Of a stretch of DNA of 64,000 nt, positions 1 to 10,820 are shown in pieces. Below the pieces are notes generated by a model. That model was not told the origin of the DNA. It saw only the letters and a program-made list of their open reading frames with translations, and searched no databases. This DNA is from Turritopsis dohrnii. Lineage: Eukaryota > Cnidaria > Hydrozoa > Anthoathecata > Oceaniidae. Location: positions 124,001 to 188,000 of the forward strand of contig BQMF02000114.1 of NCBI GenBank assembly GCA_027922465.2, given 5' to 3'. Made by a program: the position numbers and the translations under genes. Within the stretch, counting starts at the first letter, position 1. Every line of letters starts with the position of its first letter.

Positions 1-30
1 GCGGTACTAAAAAACCTTCGCCGTACATAG

Positions 31-48
31 ATTAGATAGATAGATAGA
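31..48. repeat. short GATA microsatellite
   Basis: A short run of TAGA/GATA units lies at the left edge, downstream of the Penelope-like fragment in its reading direction. It is too short to interpret further. Confidence 0.5.
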
Positions 49-180
49 ACGCCGCCGAAACCAATATCTTTCGCTTAGCGAAATCTAATAATGATTGAGC
101 AATCGTTTGAAGAAGAGTTTGAATAACTATAACAAGGTTTGTTAGTGAAACGATATGTACTGTGTAGTGAAGTTATCATT

Positions 181-935
181 GATGTTGAGCGGAGTGTGTT
201 AATATATCTTTTAAAGGTTTTTGAATACCTTTATGGGTGGTCGAGTCCAAATTTGTGATATGGTTGTGTCGTGGGATGGCCAATGATTTTGGATGTGGTG
301 TGATAATGTTTTGCCTGCTTCGTTGAAAGTAGTGACGAATGGTAAGGTGCGTGTGTCTTCCTTTTTGCTGTGTTGGTGAATGAGTTCTGCCTGTGTGAAT
401 GTGAGTGCTCGGGTTATTTGTTCGTTTATTAGATGTAATGGGTAGTTCCGTTCGATCAGGGTGCGTGTGAATTGATGCAAGTCTTTTTCGAAATGTTTGT
501 CGTTAGCTGTGACCATGTTGTATCGTAGGGCTTGTGAGTAGATAATGCTTTTTTGATATGCGCAGGGTGATGTGAGTTGTAGTGGAGGAAGCAGGAGCTG
601 TGGGTGGGTTTCTTGTAGAGTTTTGTTTTTAGTATTCTGTCTTCATCTATGTATACGTGGAGGTCAAGGAAGTTTATTGATATCTGTGAATATTCGAACG
701 TGTATTTGATAGTGGGATGTAGGTTGTTCATGTGCTTAAAAAGGTCTTGTAGTTGGGGAGAGATCCGTTGAATATAAAAAAGATGTCATCTATTAGGCGT
801 TTCCAAAATTGAATGTGTGTTTTGAAAGTGTCGTTGTCCAAAATTTCTTTTTCCCGTTGTGCCATAAGTTGGCGTAAGTTGGTGCCATGCGTTTTCCCAT
901 TGACGTTCTGTTAATTTGGTGGTAGTGATGATCAA
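181..935 (-). pseudogene. Penelope-like element reverse transcriptase, fragment
   Basis: The minus strand encodes broken pieces of a reverse transcriptase of the Penelope-like (PLE) type. Visible are a GKRMAPTYA-like segment near 880-905, then FWKRLIDDIFFIF near 769-800, whose Asp-Asp pair fits the RT catalytic box, then INFLDLHVYIDEDRILKTKL and a THSSCFLHYNSHHPAHIKKA segment, both characteristic of PLE RTs. The pieces lie in different frames, at 733-935, 456-731 and 211-516, so there are at least two frameshifts. The GIY-YIG endonuclease that normally follows the RT is not seen before the window edge. The upstream part of the element is also absent. It reads as a dead, 5'-truncated retroelement copy. 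The PLE assignment is from motif recognition only. Confidence 0.75.
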
Positions 936-1030
936 CACTGTACTTTTTCAAGAAAGTTGACAGTGTATTTCGCCCACATTCTTTGCAAAACCGGAGGAAA
1001 ACAATTTCATTGCTGCGCTATACCCCTTAA

Positions 1031-2422
1031 AGGAGTGGTTCGGTCAAAAATATCATATATTGAAATTAACACAAATGAATTCAGTACTATTGATTTACTT
1101 GAAAATCTTTTTTTGACTTTTTAAAAAAATACTTTTCATCCCGAAACAATGCCCAAAACTTTTACCTTTTTTTAAAAGAGAGAAAGACTCATGACGTCAT
1201 TGGCGATGATAAACAAAATTAGCTTTCAAAAAGATAAAAAACACAGTTGTAAAGAGTAAAATGAAATGTTGAAAAGATAATATTATTAGTGAACTTAAGA
1301 AAAAGAAGCAGTTTTATTGAAATTTAAATAATATTTCCACGGAATGGCAGATGAGAGTTACGATTCTTCCTGTTCGTCGTGCATCGAAGATTTTCCTTTA
1401 TCTGGTTTATCTGATGACAGTGATTTAGAGGAAATCAAAGAAGGATTTTATGGAATGGAACTACAACCTTTTCAATTTGAGCCCCTATCAAAAAAAAAAA
1501 AAAAGTGATAATTGAAAAAGAAAAAGTCAGAGTTGGGTCGTTGTTTTGGTGCAAATGTGAATTTTGCAGGATAGAGACTCGAGAAATCGATTGTTTATGC
1601 TGCCAAGAAGTTGATGCAATATCTGATGATAAATTTGCAGGTATTTTATTTGCTAACGTTTAATTTACTACATGGTATAGAATAGTACAGTTAACTTAAT
1701 TGCTTCTTTCACCATGTTTAGGAAGGAAATGTATTACCGAAAATGATGACTTTCAGATGCTTTGTCTTCGAAAGATCGTCTTGTTAAATGTGTTGGTGGG
1801 GTTACGCGAAACAAGAGGTGATCAATTAGAGTCGAATCCAACGAATCGCTTTTTACGATTTGCGGCTTATAAACAATTCACTTGGTTTGTTTATACCAAA
1901 CTTGGGAAAGGAAACCGTCGAGTTATTCCATCATGTGTTCTGTGGAAGATGAGAGACACTTTTCCTGAAGAAAGAACATGGCAAAGATTAGAAAAACTTA
2001 TAAATACATCAAAAAATACCCTAATATATAAACTATACTATACATAAATGAAATACTAAACAAACAAAAAATATAACGCAATCAAATCTTCCTCTCTATT
2101 TAATTTGAAATCTTAAAAATTGTTTTTCTATGACATCTCTTTTGTTTGGTTTAGGCGTAGAAGCGATATTTCTTGGAATTTCTCCTTCTTCGTCAGCTTC
2201 TTCTAGATGGAATGACTTTTTCTCGATGATAGCGGTTATAGATTTGTCAACTTAGTTTAAGTATTTAAGTCGCCAATGACGTCACAGAAAAGAACACACA
2301 AAATAAAAAGTCTTAAAAGATACATAATAAGATGTTTTTGTGAAAAAAGAAAATTTTTTTTATAAGTTATTAAACATTTTCTTTCATTTATTAAAGGGTA
2401 AATTTTTGACCGAACCACTCCT
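1031..2422 (+). mobile_element. TTAA-flanked DNA transposon carrying a P2X7-like domain gene
   Basis: Terminal inverted repeats AGGAGTGGTTCGGTCAAAAA (left from 1031) and its reverse complement (ending at 2422) are flanked by TTAA at 1027-1030 and 2423-2426. A TTAA duplication is the mark of the piggyBac and Kolobok superfamilies. The element is 1392 bp and encodes no transposase; its only recognisable gene is a two-exon P2X7-C-terminal-like ORF. It is therefore a non-autonomous element. Kolobok is the more likely superfamily, by inference only. Confidence 0.8.
1344..2047 (+). pseudogene. P2X purinoceptor 7 C-terminal-like domain protein, two exons
   Basis: Exon 1 (1344-1640) starts MADESYDSSCSSCIEDF, is acidic, then reaches a Cys-rich VGSLFWCKCEFCRIE and DCLCCQEV segment. 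Exon 2 (1722-2047) holds LESNPTNRFLRFAAYKQFTW and RRVIPSCVLWKMRDTFPEE. This order (a WC.CG..C cluster, a CCREI-type cluster, NR.LR..AY.Q, then IPSCVVW.IR..FP) is that of the P2X7 receptor C-terminal domain, a zinc-binding fold also found in many transposon-linked proteins. The donor at 1641 and acceptor ending at 1721 keep the frame. A run of 15 A at 1490-1504 puts a TGA in frame, so the copy is either broken there or the run length is mis-sequenced. No receptor transmembrane part is present. Confidence 0.7.
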
Positions 2423-2426
2423 TTAA

Positions 2427-2907
2427 CAATAAAACGTATATATTGCAACACATAGTGTCTTTTATGATATAAGAAGAACATTCATTGTCTTTTGTTGATC
2501 CAAAAAATCTTTGGAATCACAGTTATGTTCACACAGGAATGCTGCGACGTGGTTTTGTAACAATTTTCAGTTTATTATTATGTTTCTTTGCGGTTTTTGG
2601 TAAATGGTATCTTCATCATCACTGGAGCTAAATTCAATCTCCTCCATAAAATGTTTCTTTCTATGACTTAAGCTTAAGTCTTCTCTCTGATTTCAAGGGT
2701 TTTCCTTTTTTAAAATGATTCAAACAGCGCAGCATATTGGTGCTGCCGTGCCTTTGTTAGACACTTTTTTTATGCTCAAAAGTATGTCGACACAAAATGA
2801 AAAAATTATTTCTGATCTATGATTCATAAAAACTGAAACTTCACATTGCACAACAATTTTCTTCATTCAATTTTCTTCAATTTGGTTCTAAAAACTGAAA
2901 CAACGAA
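2427..2907. other. no gene seen
   Basis: AT-rich sequence between the TTAA transposon and the next decayed gene. Only short open frames occur. A small palindrome with ACTTAAGCTTAAGT lies near 2668. Confidence 0.5.
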
Positions 2908-4140
2908 TTGATAGATGTGTTTCAGCAGTTGGGGAATGACAACATAACCTCATCGTTGCTATTGTTGCTGAAGTGTAAAGAAAGTAACATTAGATTCTAT
3001 CTGATCCTTGACGAGGTTGATAAGGAGTTGCTTACTGCAGAAGATTCGGAGAAAGTTGGAAGTTTGTTGCAAGAAAACAAGAAGTTGAAGAAAAGTCACG
3101 TGGTATTCTTTCCTCGTTGGATGGAAAAAAAGAGGGACATTGTTGATAGTGGAAGATCGTATTCCCGTCACTTGAGTGGATTTGAATTGGAAGAGAACAT
3201 TGGCATGGAAGTAATTGAGCTTACAACTTACATGAGAAATCCAAAGAAAGTTTTTTAACTCGCTCAAGTCATATCGGCTGCCATAAAGGGTAAGACAAAA
3301 ATGCCTTTGCGAGATATGAAAAATGGTAAAGAGTCTATTACAGAATCAGACAGTGAGTCAGAGAGATCATCAATTGACGGACCGTTGAATCAATCACTCA
3401 GCACAGTTGAACAAGCTCAAAATATTGATCCATCGAGAAATAACTAATTGGAAAGTTCCTGTGAATTAAAGATCCTGATGATCTGTAAGCAAGTGCGATG
3501 TATGTATCAAGCAGAATGTCTATACCTATACATCAGAACCACCTACAATTTCAAACAAGCTGAAGGACTTTGCCACTGTATATCAGGAGATGTACCGTCA
3601 ATGGTTTCTTTAAACTACACAGCCAAGCACAACGAAGCTGCTGACAATATTCTTACAAAAGAAAACACGTATGAGTTATATGAAGTTCTGAGAAACGTTT
3701 TTGCAGATCTTGAAAAAGAATCCAGGAGACTCGTTATTTGTAATAACAAAGATGAACTTCTCCTCATTGTGAATGCTATGAAAAGGTTGCGCTCAAGATT
3801 GCATCTTCATTTTCCTGGTTGGAATGGTATAGATGAACTGCAAAAAGACGGCAAGGAAGAATAACAATTAGAAGACGACGGTGACGACGGCGTTGTTATT
3901 ACAATTACTAACCATGCAGAATGCAGAAGAAGAGAGGCGGAACTTGTCATTTTATTTCTTGATCCGAAAGAACATTGCAGACGGCAGAAAATCGAAGAAA
4001 TTACTCGCAAATTACGTATCAATTGATTCTTATGATCCCTTTGATGTATAGCGATAACATTGTGGATCGTCAAAAACATGAAACTGCTGCAGATATCGTT
4101 AAGAAATTGTTAAATGTTTCGAAAGAAAAACGCGATTTTT
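2908..4140 (+). pseudogene. decayed gene of unknown function, possible P-loop NTPase relative
   Basis: Three open stretches follow each other (2908-3258, on to about 3447 after a stop, and 3448-3864), and further pieces run to about 4140. They read as one protein with nonsense codons at 3256-3258 and near 3862. The first part contains RFYLILDEVDKELL, which resembles a Walker B strand (hydrophobic residues then LDE), followed by KSHVVFFPRWMEKKRD. The second part has HCISGDVPSMVSLNYTAKHN and RRLVICNNKDELLLIVNAMK. I have a weak impression of helicase-like innate-immunity proteins that are expanded in cnidarians, but no Walker A is visible and I do not assign a family. Codon use looks normal, so it was once coding. 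Confidence 0.45.
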
Positions 4141-5032
4141 AAAATATTGTGCACTGTGAAAGTCTTGATCCCAGGAAATTACGATTTCAATTAATCCATA
4201 AAGAAATCAGTGCTGGTAAGAACCCTGAAGTTTCTGAAAGGTATAAGTTATTGATTCCTGAAGTCATCATGTGGACTTCAGCATAATAGTAATTCTGTTA
4301 TTCGAGATTAACGTGTGGTAACTTATTTAATGTGATTTTATAAAAGAAGAGCTTGGTGAGGAAAAACAAATACCTTGAGAAACTCGAAAGCTGTAATTAC
4401 TAATTTTCAAATATGTGGCCTTTTCGAAGTGTTATTAGATGTTCATTTTCATCTCCTTCATCTCATCTCGCTCTTCACTTTCTAGAGGTATAAAGCGAGT
4501 TTAAGAAACATAAGGCTCAGAATGCCTTAAACCTAAGAAACATGCTGAGGCTGAGAATTAGGAAATGATATTTTTAAATTGCGTTATTCTAAAAAATAAT
4601 ATTTTCAATCAAAACAAGAGTTTTTCTTTGAATGTAAACAAGTAAATTATACACTGATGATAAAAAACAGTAAAACATAAGAAGATCCCAGGTAACCTAT
4701 GATAAAATAAACTTTAAGATAAACGTTTCAAAACAAGCGAAATTTAAGAAACGTGGCGCTTATTATGTTAAAAGTTAAGAAACATGTAAGGAACATTTGA
4801 GGCTGCTTAGCAAAACTTGTTTCTTAAAAAAAACGTGTAATTGTATTTCAGGATAGTCCATTTACATGGCTATTCTCCCAATGAATACACTTTTATAATT
4901 TAACATTGACTGCTATATTTTCTATATTATAATATTAGGGCATATTTCAAATTTTTTTTCATTTTTATTTATTTTTTTATTTTTTATTACTTACGGAACT
5001 GAAGAGGCCATCCTGGGTAAAACATTCGTAAA

Positions 5033-5082
5033 TAAAAAAAATAAATAAATAAATAAATAAATAAATAAAAATAAATAAATTC
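5033..5082. repeat. (AAAT)n microsatellite
   Basis: About a dozen near-perfect AAAT/AATA units in a row. Confidence 0.85.
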
Positions 5083-5096
5083 ATAGTTCATTAGGG

Positions 5097-5222
5097 GCTG
5101 ATTACATGATCCCGGTTAGTCGGGACGAAATTTCATCCCATCCTGGTCAAAACGTCATAAATTTATCATGATAAAATTTTCATCCCTCCTAACCGGAATC
5201 ATGTAATCATGATCCCGGTTGC
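5097..5222. repeat. small inverted-repeat element (MITE-like)
   Basis: GATTACATGATCCCGGTTAG near 5099 is matched in inverted orientation by CTAACCGGAATCATGTAATC near 5190. About 65 bp separates the arms. A partial further copy (CATGATCCCGGTT) follows near 5208. No target duplication could be fixed. Confidence 0.5.
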
Positions 5223-5798
5223 AGTTTTCCGAAAATTTCACCACCCATTTCCATTTATTAACACCCTTCCCATTTATGATTTTTTTACAAAATGTCGACC
5301 ATCCTGTTTATTGATAACACCACCCAACTAAACATTTCCAAAGTGAGAAATAAAAAGTTTTGTTTTCAAGACTTTTCAATTTCAGAAACTTGTACAATGA
5401 AGCACAGAATAAACAATATGCAACATATTTGTTCTCGTACAACAGACATTCGAACATTCAGGAAGAAAAAAATCGGTTTATTTGTAAAAAATTTCTTACC
5501 CAATTTTAATAAACCTATTTGATTAATATCCATTCCTTCACGAATAAATTAATTGATAAAATATCTAAGGAAACCTATTTTGAAATGTTTCTTGGTATAT
5601 AAAAACTTCGAAAATTCAAAAGGCTGCATTCCTTTATTAGAATTTACATTGTGTTATTAGTTGAGTTTCGCAGACTCTAAATCGTAGACTAACTGCCATT
5701 TCGGCCGGAGGAGTAGTAGTAGTCCAAGGGTGTTTTAATACGGTATTCGCTTTCGCTGCTACCGTAAAAACGATTGACGTCAATATCGTTATCATAAT

Positions 5799-6720
5799 TT
5801 ATATATGCATAAAAGCAAGACCACTCATTCTCGCTTGTCCCATTGACGCACGCAGGTATGTGGTCAATCGCTTTAAAACACTTCCAGATCTTTCACCCTC
5901 ACACAGAGTGACAGCTACTGTAGCAGCAATCTTCAACAATGTGTGAATATTTGGATACATATCCTTGTCGCACTCCTTCAAAGCCTTTTCAATCGAGTCA
6001 GGTCGTTTTGAACTTTCGCATGCATTTCATCTTCTTTTCCAACGAAGAACTTCTTTTTCACAATATATCGGGCTATGCAAGTCATCGCTATATATTTTAA
6101 TCATCTCTTCTATCGATACGTCTTGTTCTGCAACCCCTGAGGGAAGTTACCCAGTTTTTTCTTCTGATACCGCAATAAGACCAATAAGACCAGCAATTAT
6201 TTCTGCATAATCAAAACAACGTGAAAAAAAGTCTTTGGAGATCAAATCTTCTCGGGCTAGCTTGGCCTGTCCAACTTATGACTTTTTGGTTAGGCGAATA
6301 AAGAGGATTCTGCATTACAACTTCTTTTAGTAAGTTCATTTTCTTCGAACCTTTAAAACATTTGAGTTACGTCTTGAACTTTATCTAGTACATTTCTAAC
6401 AACAAGAAGCTTGCAAGCTGTCACTCACTACCACCAGGCTCAAGCTATGTCCACAACAGTGAGTGTAAACCGCTTTTTCACAAAGTGCTTTTATTCGCCC
6501 TTGAACACCTACAGCCTCTGAAGACATGCTATTGGCTCCTTCGTATCTTTGACCATGACAATTTTTGATATCAAGACCAGTCTTCTCGATTATTCGAAGA
6601 ATTGCATGGGCTATAGTTTCACCGGTAACTCGTGTACACTTCCCAAATTCCAAAAATTGTTCTGTTATGTTATTTTTAGAGTCAACAAATCTAATGCACA
6701 AAGGGAGCTGCTCACACTGA
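5799..6720 (-). pseudogene. hAT-type transposase pseudogene (DUF4371/ZMYM1-like)
   Basis: On the minus strand the 5' part (6701-6396) reads MCIRFVDSKNNITEQFLEF, TGETIAHAILRIIEKTGLDI, GQRYEGANSMSSEAVGVQGR and YTHCCGHSLSLVVV. This matches the catalytic core of DUF4371/hAT-like transposases, where a GQGYDGA-type motif and a CHSLNL-type motif recur. The far end (5981-5799) reads MYPNIHTLLKIAATVAVTLC then GSVLKRLTTYLRASMGQARM, the hAT C-terminal dimerisation region. Between them all frames are interrupted, and the N-terminal zinc finger is missing. No terminal repeats were found. This is an old dead copy next to the Polinton insertion site. Confidence 0.8.
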
Positions 6721-6960
6721 CAGTTTTAGCGGAGTCATTGCGACTCCTAAAAGGGAGTCATTGAACAATGATAACCTAAGAGAGTAAATCAGATGATACA
6801 GAGAGCATCTTAAGGGAGTCATTTTGCTTTTAAGAGGTGTCAATTTCAATTTCCTTAAAATGACCACCTTGACTTCTTTAAGTGATCATAAGTGATGTAA
6901 GTTAAATGGCTCTTTAAGGGAATCATTTTGATGCTCGTCGGAGAGTCAAATCGAAAAACA
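6721..6960. repeat. loose GGGAGTCATT direct repeats
   Basis: The word GGGAGTCATT or a one-base variant occurs near 6729, 6753, 6815 and 6916, some copies preceded by AA or TAA. Spacing is irregular. It may be a decayed MITE end. No gene lies here. Confidence 0.4.
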
Positions 6961-7009
6961 AAGCCACTGTTTCGCACGCTTTAAAAAATTTTACGTAAGC
7001 AATTCTTTA

Positions 7010-7015
7010 AATGAG
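7010..7015. other. Polinton target-site duplication, left copy
   Basis: AATGAG immediately before the left terminal repeat is identical to 39919-39924 just after the right one. Six bp is the length expected for Polintons. Confidence 0.95.
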
Positions 7016-7304
7016 AGTAGATATAAAGTGGGTGTTCTGCGCCACCTCTGACGTCACAACCTCACGAACCAATCAGCGTTGAGAATAAGAACCAATTAAA
7101 TCTAATTATTTTAATTGCTTTCACTAATAAATAGCATAAGCTCGTTTTCAAAGTTTATTCTCGCAAATCTTACAACATTCAAAATGGAAGTTGGACAAGC
7201 TGATACTGTCTCTGCTGTTAAGCAACATTATGAGTCCACTAAATGGCATTTCAAAAGTATTTCCAGTGAAAAAATCGTTTGCGCTCGAGATGAAGATCCT
7301 GACG
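7016..7304 (+). repeat. Polinton left terminal inverted repeat
   Basis: This 289-bp sequence matches the reverse complement of 39630-39918 with six differences by eye. It contains the start of an ORF (ATG at 7184), so both ends of the element encode proteins with the same first 40 residues. Confidence 0.95.
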
Positions 7305-7402
7305 ATACAATCATTATACGATGTCTTTATCCTGCTATGAAAGAATATCACAAAGTTTTTGGCTCATCTTTTGTTTGCGGCGATTTTAAAGATAATGAGT
7401 AA
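7184..7402 (+). CDS. TIR-derived Polinton ORF, 72 residues
   Basis: The ORF starts inside the left terminal repeat (MEVGQADTVSAVKQHYESTK) and shares its first 40 residues with the RING protein at the right end. Past 7304 it diverges, reading DTIIIRCLYPAMKEYHKVFG, and stops at 7402. An upstream in-frame ATG at 7115 would add 23 residues. No known domain is visible. It overlaps the next ORF, which starts at 7395 in another frame, as in the compact layouts of virus-like elements. It could also be the first exon of that gene. Confidence 0.5.
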   Translation: MEVGQADTVSAVKQHYESTKWHFKSISSEKIVCARDEDPDDTIIIRCLYPAMKEYHKVFGSSFVCGDFKDNE

Positions 7403-8423
7403 AAATTTGAAAGAATTGAAAAATCTAATTCGTTACGTAAAATTCGAAGATCTACAACAAGTCAAGAATATGCAGTGCCGTAGACACGAAAAGTATCTAA
7501 GGAGGCCTCACCATGGTTGGGGCCGATGGGGCCGAAAATTTTTGGGATTTTATACCTTCTAGATTAGCTAAAACTGCATTTTCGAAAGACAATTTTAAAC
7601 AACAGGATATCCAAAATGACATGAAATTCTAGTATATTTTCAAGTTTCTAAGACTATCTTTGTTATAAACTCTGCATATATCCCATTACATTTTTGATAA
7701 GTACTACGATGGATATTGAAACAAAAATAGTAGCAAATGCTTTATAGCGCGAAGTGTCCAAAGATGTTTTTTCTTGTGTCGTATTTGTCGATGAACTCAT
7801 TCGCAACAGCTTTTAAGTCCAGTTTATCAACAGCATCTTTGTGGATGTGAAGAACGAGTAAGTTATCTTTCCTCTTTATTGTTGTTATAATTCCTTTGAA
7901 TCACCATAATGCAACACTTGCTGCATTGATTTATCCTGTTATTTCGTTGTATCGCGGGTGTCACCACAAATGTGCAGTAAAAGGGGGAAATATTAAACAA
8001 ATATAAAGGAAATAAGGAAATGCAGACAACTCGAGAAGAAAACGTTATTTCTGATCTAAATCTAAAAAAAAACCATAATCTACGGCTAGTGTCTACGGCA
8101 CTGATATGTATACGTTAATGGAAGATATAGCAGCAAGCAATTGTGTCGTATCAACTAACGATAATGGAAGTGATTCGATTCAGCTTCAAATGGAGGATGG
8201 AACATACATTGGAATTCAACTCACAATGAAAGCAGACTTTCCTCAATTAATCTTAACCAATCACGATGACAATGGAAAATTCATTACTGGTATCTATTTG
8301 TTTATTAATGACGGAATCAATCTGTTGAAATATTTGAACACTCGATTTCCATTTCATACTTCAGACTTGCTTAAACATGTTCAGAAAAGAAAACACGATC
8401 TTGTCAATGACAACTTTTTTTAA
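7395..8423 (+). pseudogene. Polinton ORF of unknown function, split by a MITE
   Basis: The first part (7395-7472, MSKNLKELKNLIRYVKFEDL) and the second (8109-8423, starting YTLMEDIAASN and ending near KRKHDLVNDNFF) are in the same frame once the 631-bp MITE and one ATATG duplication are removed. The ORF would then have 130 codons. I recognise no domain. It is acidic to neutral, with a predicted mixed alpha/beta character, and is probably an accessory Polinton protein. It is disrupted now, because the MITE has stops in this frame. Confidence 0.6.
7473..8103. mobile_element. MITE with CAGTGCCGTAGACAC ends, 5-bp TSD (copy 1)
   Basis: Perfect 15-bp inverted ends CAGTGCCGTAGACAC are flanked by ATATG at 7468-7472 and 8104-8108. 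The interior (GGAGGCCTCACCATGGTTGG near 7501 and following) matches 21551-22261 in reverse orientation. It has no transposase. CAGTG-type ends suggest a hAT-like origin, and a 5-bp duplication would fit the hAT5 group; both are inference. Confidence 0.9.
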
Positions 8424-8434
8424 TTGTTATTATA

Positions 8435-10161
8435 CAGGGTGGCTCAAAAAAAAGCCTACCCTGGTTTAAATAGCTAATTCAGCCAAAAATATTTACATTG
8501 AAATTTTGATTCTTATACCATTCGAAAGAAAATTTTATAAGCTTTCTAAAAATATATGATACGTATCTTCAGCATTATTACTTTGCGAGAAAATCAAATT
8601 TTTATCTTTCACTCAAAGTAATTAAGATTTAAAGATCAATTAAAACACTTTCAAAAAAAAATTTATGATACGTTAAATTACAAAGTAATAAACACAACAA
8701 AGAAAACTAATAAAAAAGTAAAACTAAGGGTAATGTCCTTCTACGTGGTGTCCATTTCTTTGAATACACAACACAGATCTCCTTCTCATTTCTCTTATTG
8801 AGTTTTGGATAAATGGAGTTTGTGTGAGTTGTGTACATGCATCTTGAATTCTTCTTCTTAAATCAGCAAGGGTTGCTGCAGGTGTCTGGTAAACTTTGCC
8901 TTTCAGATAGCCCCAGAGGAAAAAATCAAGCGGGGTCAAGTCAGGGGAGCGTGCAGGCCATTCTGTATTCTGCCCAATAGCAATTACATTTCTGCCAAAA
9001 ATTTGACGCAGTCGATTGGTAACATTTCTTGTACGGTGAGCTGGAGCTCCATCTTGGGCCCACCAAACAGAATTGAAAAGAACAGGATAGAATCTCTGCA
9101 AATTTGCAACGCAAACGTATCAACCATCTGTAAGTAGGACCTTCCATTAACGTTCCCATCAAAAAAGTAAGGCCCGACAAGTGTTCCGTTCCCACAAATT
9201 CCTGCCCATACTGTCAGCTTACGACGATCACTTGACACATCAAATTGAAATGCAGGGGGGTTACCTTTTTCTGCATACATTCGGACGTTATGGTTATTTA
9301 CCTGTCCATTTAAAGCAAATGATGCTTCGTCACCAATCACTAGGTTGTACAAAAAACCTTGGGTTATGGCATTGATTTTCAAACCATTGGCAAAATCTGA
9401 CTCTTCTCACAGAATCTCCCTGTTTTAGCTCATGCCGGACATGCATTTTGAAGGGATGCCACCTTAAATCATTTTGAACAATCCTCTGAAAAGTTGAACG
9501 GCTTACTGGAATTCCATTCCTCCGTGTACTTACTCTAGGATTGGCAACGAGAGCATTTCTTACAATATTCACATTCTGAGGCGTGCGAGAAGATCTACGT
9601 CGACCTGAATGTCCCTTATTCATGTTAAGACTGGTACCATTTTGCTGATATTTTTGAATGTTCTTGTGTATCGTTTTCTTGCATGGGGCGGCACGCCCGG
9701 GAAACCGTTGGCGGAATGCTTCCCTAACAGCAATGTAGCTTTTTGTTTCATGATATTTTGTTACCACAAAGACTCGTTGCTCCACTGTCAACTGCATTTT
9801 CAACCTCTTTAACATGCAAAAACATTTGTTTGATTTTTTAAGTCAAAACATTTGACGGACACGTCATATTTCATTGTCCTTTTCATTACTTTGTAATTTG
9901 TGTTTATTACTTTGTAATTTAACGTATCATTAATTTCTATTTTGAAAGTGTTTTAATTGATCTTTAAATCTTAATTACTTTGAGTGAAAGATAAAACTTT
10001 GATTTTCTCGCAAAGTAATAATGCTGAAGATACGTATCATATATTTTTAGAAAGCTTATAAAATTTTCTTTCGAATGGTATAAGAATCAAAATTTCAATG
10101 TAAATATTTTTGGCTGAATTAGCTATTTAAACCAGGGTAGGCTTTTTTTTGGGCCACCCTG
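8435..10161 (-). mobile_element. Tc1/mariner element, DD41D type
   Basis: The element begins CAGGGTGGCTC and ends with its reverse complement, with TA at 8433-8434 and 10162-10163. The inverted repeats are about 265 bp long (8435-8700 and 9896-10161) and include GATACGTATCTTCAGC. A minus-strand transposase fills the middle. It lies inside the Polinton between the left-end ORF and the polymerase gene. Confidence 0.92.
8724..9815 (-). pseudogene. mariner (DD41D) transposase, frameshifted
   Basis: The N-terminal half (9815 to about 9390) has the helix-turn-helix region, including VVTKYHETKSYIAVREAF and GTSLNMNKGHSGRRRSSRTP. The middle (about 9385-9110) has VIGDEASFALNG, carrying the first catalytic Asp. 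The end (about 9110-8724) has WWAQDGAPAH with the second Asp and WPARSPDLTPLDFFLWGYLK with the third. Forty-one residues separate the second and third Asp, which defines the DD41D group of Tc1/mariner. Three frames are needed, so there are two frameshifts near 9385 and 9110. The last ORF ends normally at 8724. Confidence 0.88.
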
Positions 10162-10261
10162 TATGTATAGATAATTAGTAAGAAAATAAACTATACAAAG
10201 TAGCTAATTGATTTTGTCTTTCATCCTGTTTTATAATGTCCATAAGGAATTGAACTACTTC

Positions 10262-10480
10262 CATCCTTTAAGCTTGGTTTCTATTGTGAAATAAGGTGAA
10301 ATAAGGTGAAATAATTTTTGAGAATAATTTCTTATTTCATGTTATTTCACAGTGGAAACATATTCAACCCTTCTTATTTCAAGTTCACCAACGTCTTATT
10401 TCATGAAATAACGTGAACTAAATATCAAAAATGTTTGATATTTAGTTCACCTTATTTCATGAAATAAGAGAACATCAAAG
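10262..10480. repeat. palindromic MITE-like segment with GAAATAAG words
   Basis: The words TGAAATAAG and CTTATTTCA recur many times in both orientations, including a near-perfect palindrome around CTTATTTCATGAAATAAG at 10451-10468. This is a foldback structure of unknown family. No target duplication was fixed. No gene is seen from here to 10820. Confidence 0.5.
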
Positions 10481-10820
10481 GATAGCGACATGCATATGTG
10501 AGTTGAAAATGCTTCGATGAAAACTGTCAGTGTGTCTGTGTGTCGTAAAAAAGTTGATATGACAAGCATTTCTTTACATGAAGAAGAAACTTTAGCAGAA
10601 AAAATAAAACCCTGTCTTATATGAGAAACAGTGCAAAGGATATAAAGAGAAGGATGTAGTTAACAATGCGTGGTCTGCAGTAATTGTAAATTCTCCAAGT
10701 AGATAGTATGGTAAGATTTGTTCATGACTTTCAGCTAATTTTCTATCAACTGATCATAAATAAATATCGTTTATCATCATATGCCGACAAAGTTGTTTTG
10801 TTTTGACAAATAGTGAAAAT

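Larger units (their letters stand above)
4141..5791. other. non-coding stretch with dispersed repeats
   Basis: No convincing gene. A segment near 4848-4890 (reading CCATTTACATGGCTATTCTC) recurs in reverse orientation near 51605-51645, and GGAACTGAAGAGGC near 4995-5010 recurs in reverse near 46396-46410 and 48960-48974. These are probably parts of one interspersed repeat family. Simple AAAT repeats and a small inverted-repeat element are listed separately. Confidence 0.5.

Noticed and set aside
5292..5522. 76-codon ORF on the plus strand
   Set aside because: No domain and no neighbour or splice context; expected by chance in AT-rich DNA of this length.
10162..10163. 8-bp or longer target duplication for the mariner
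   Set aside because: Only TA is shared at both borders, as expected for Tc1/mariner.
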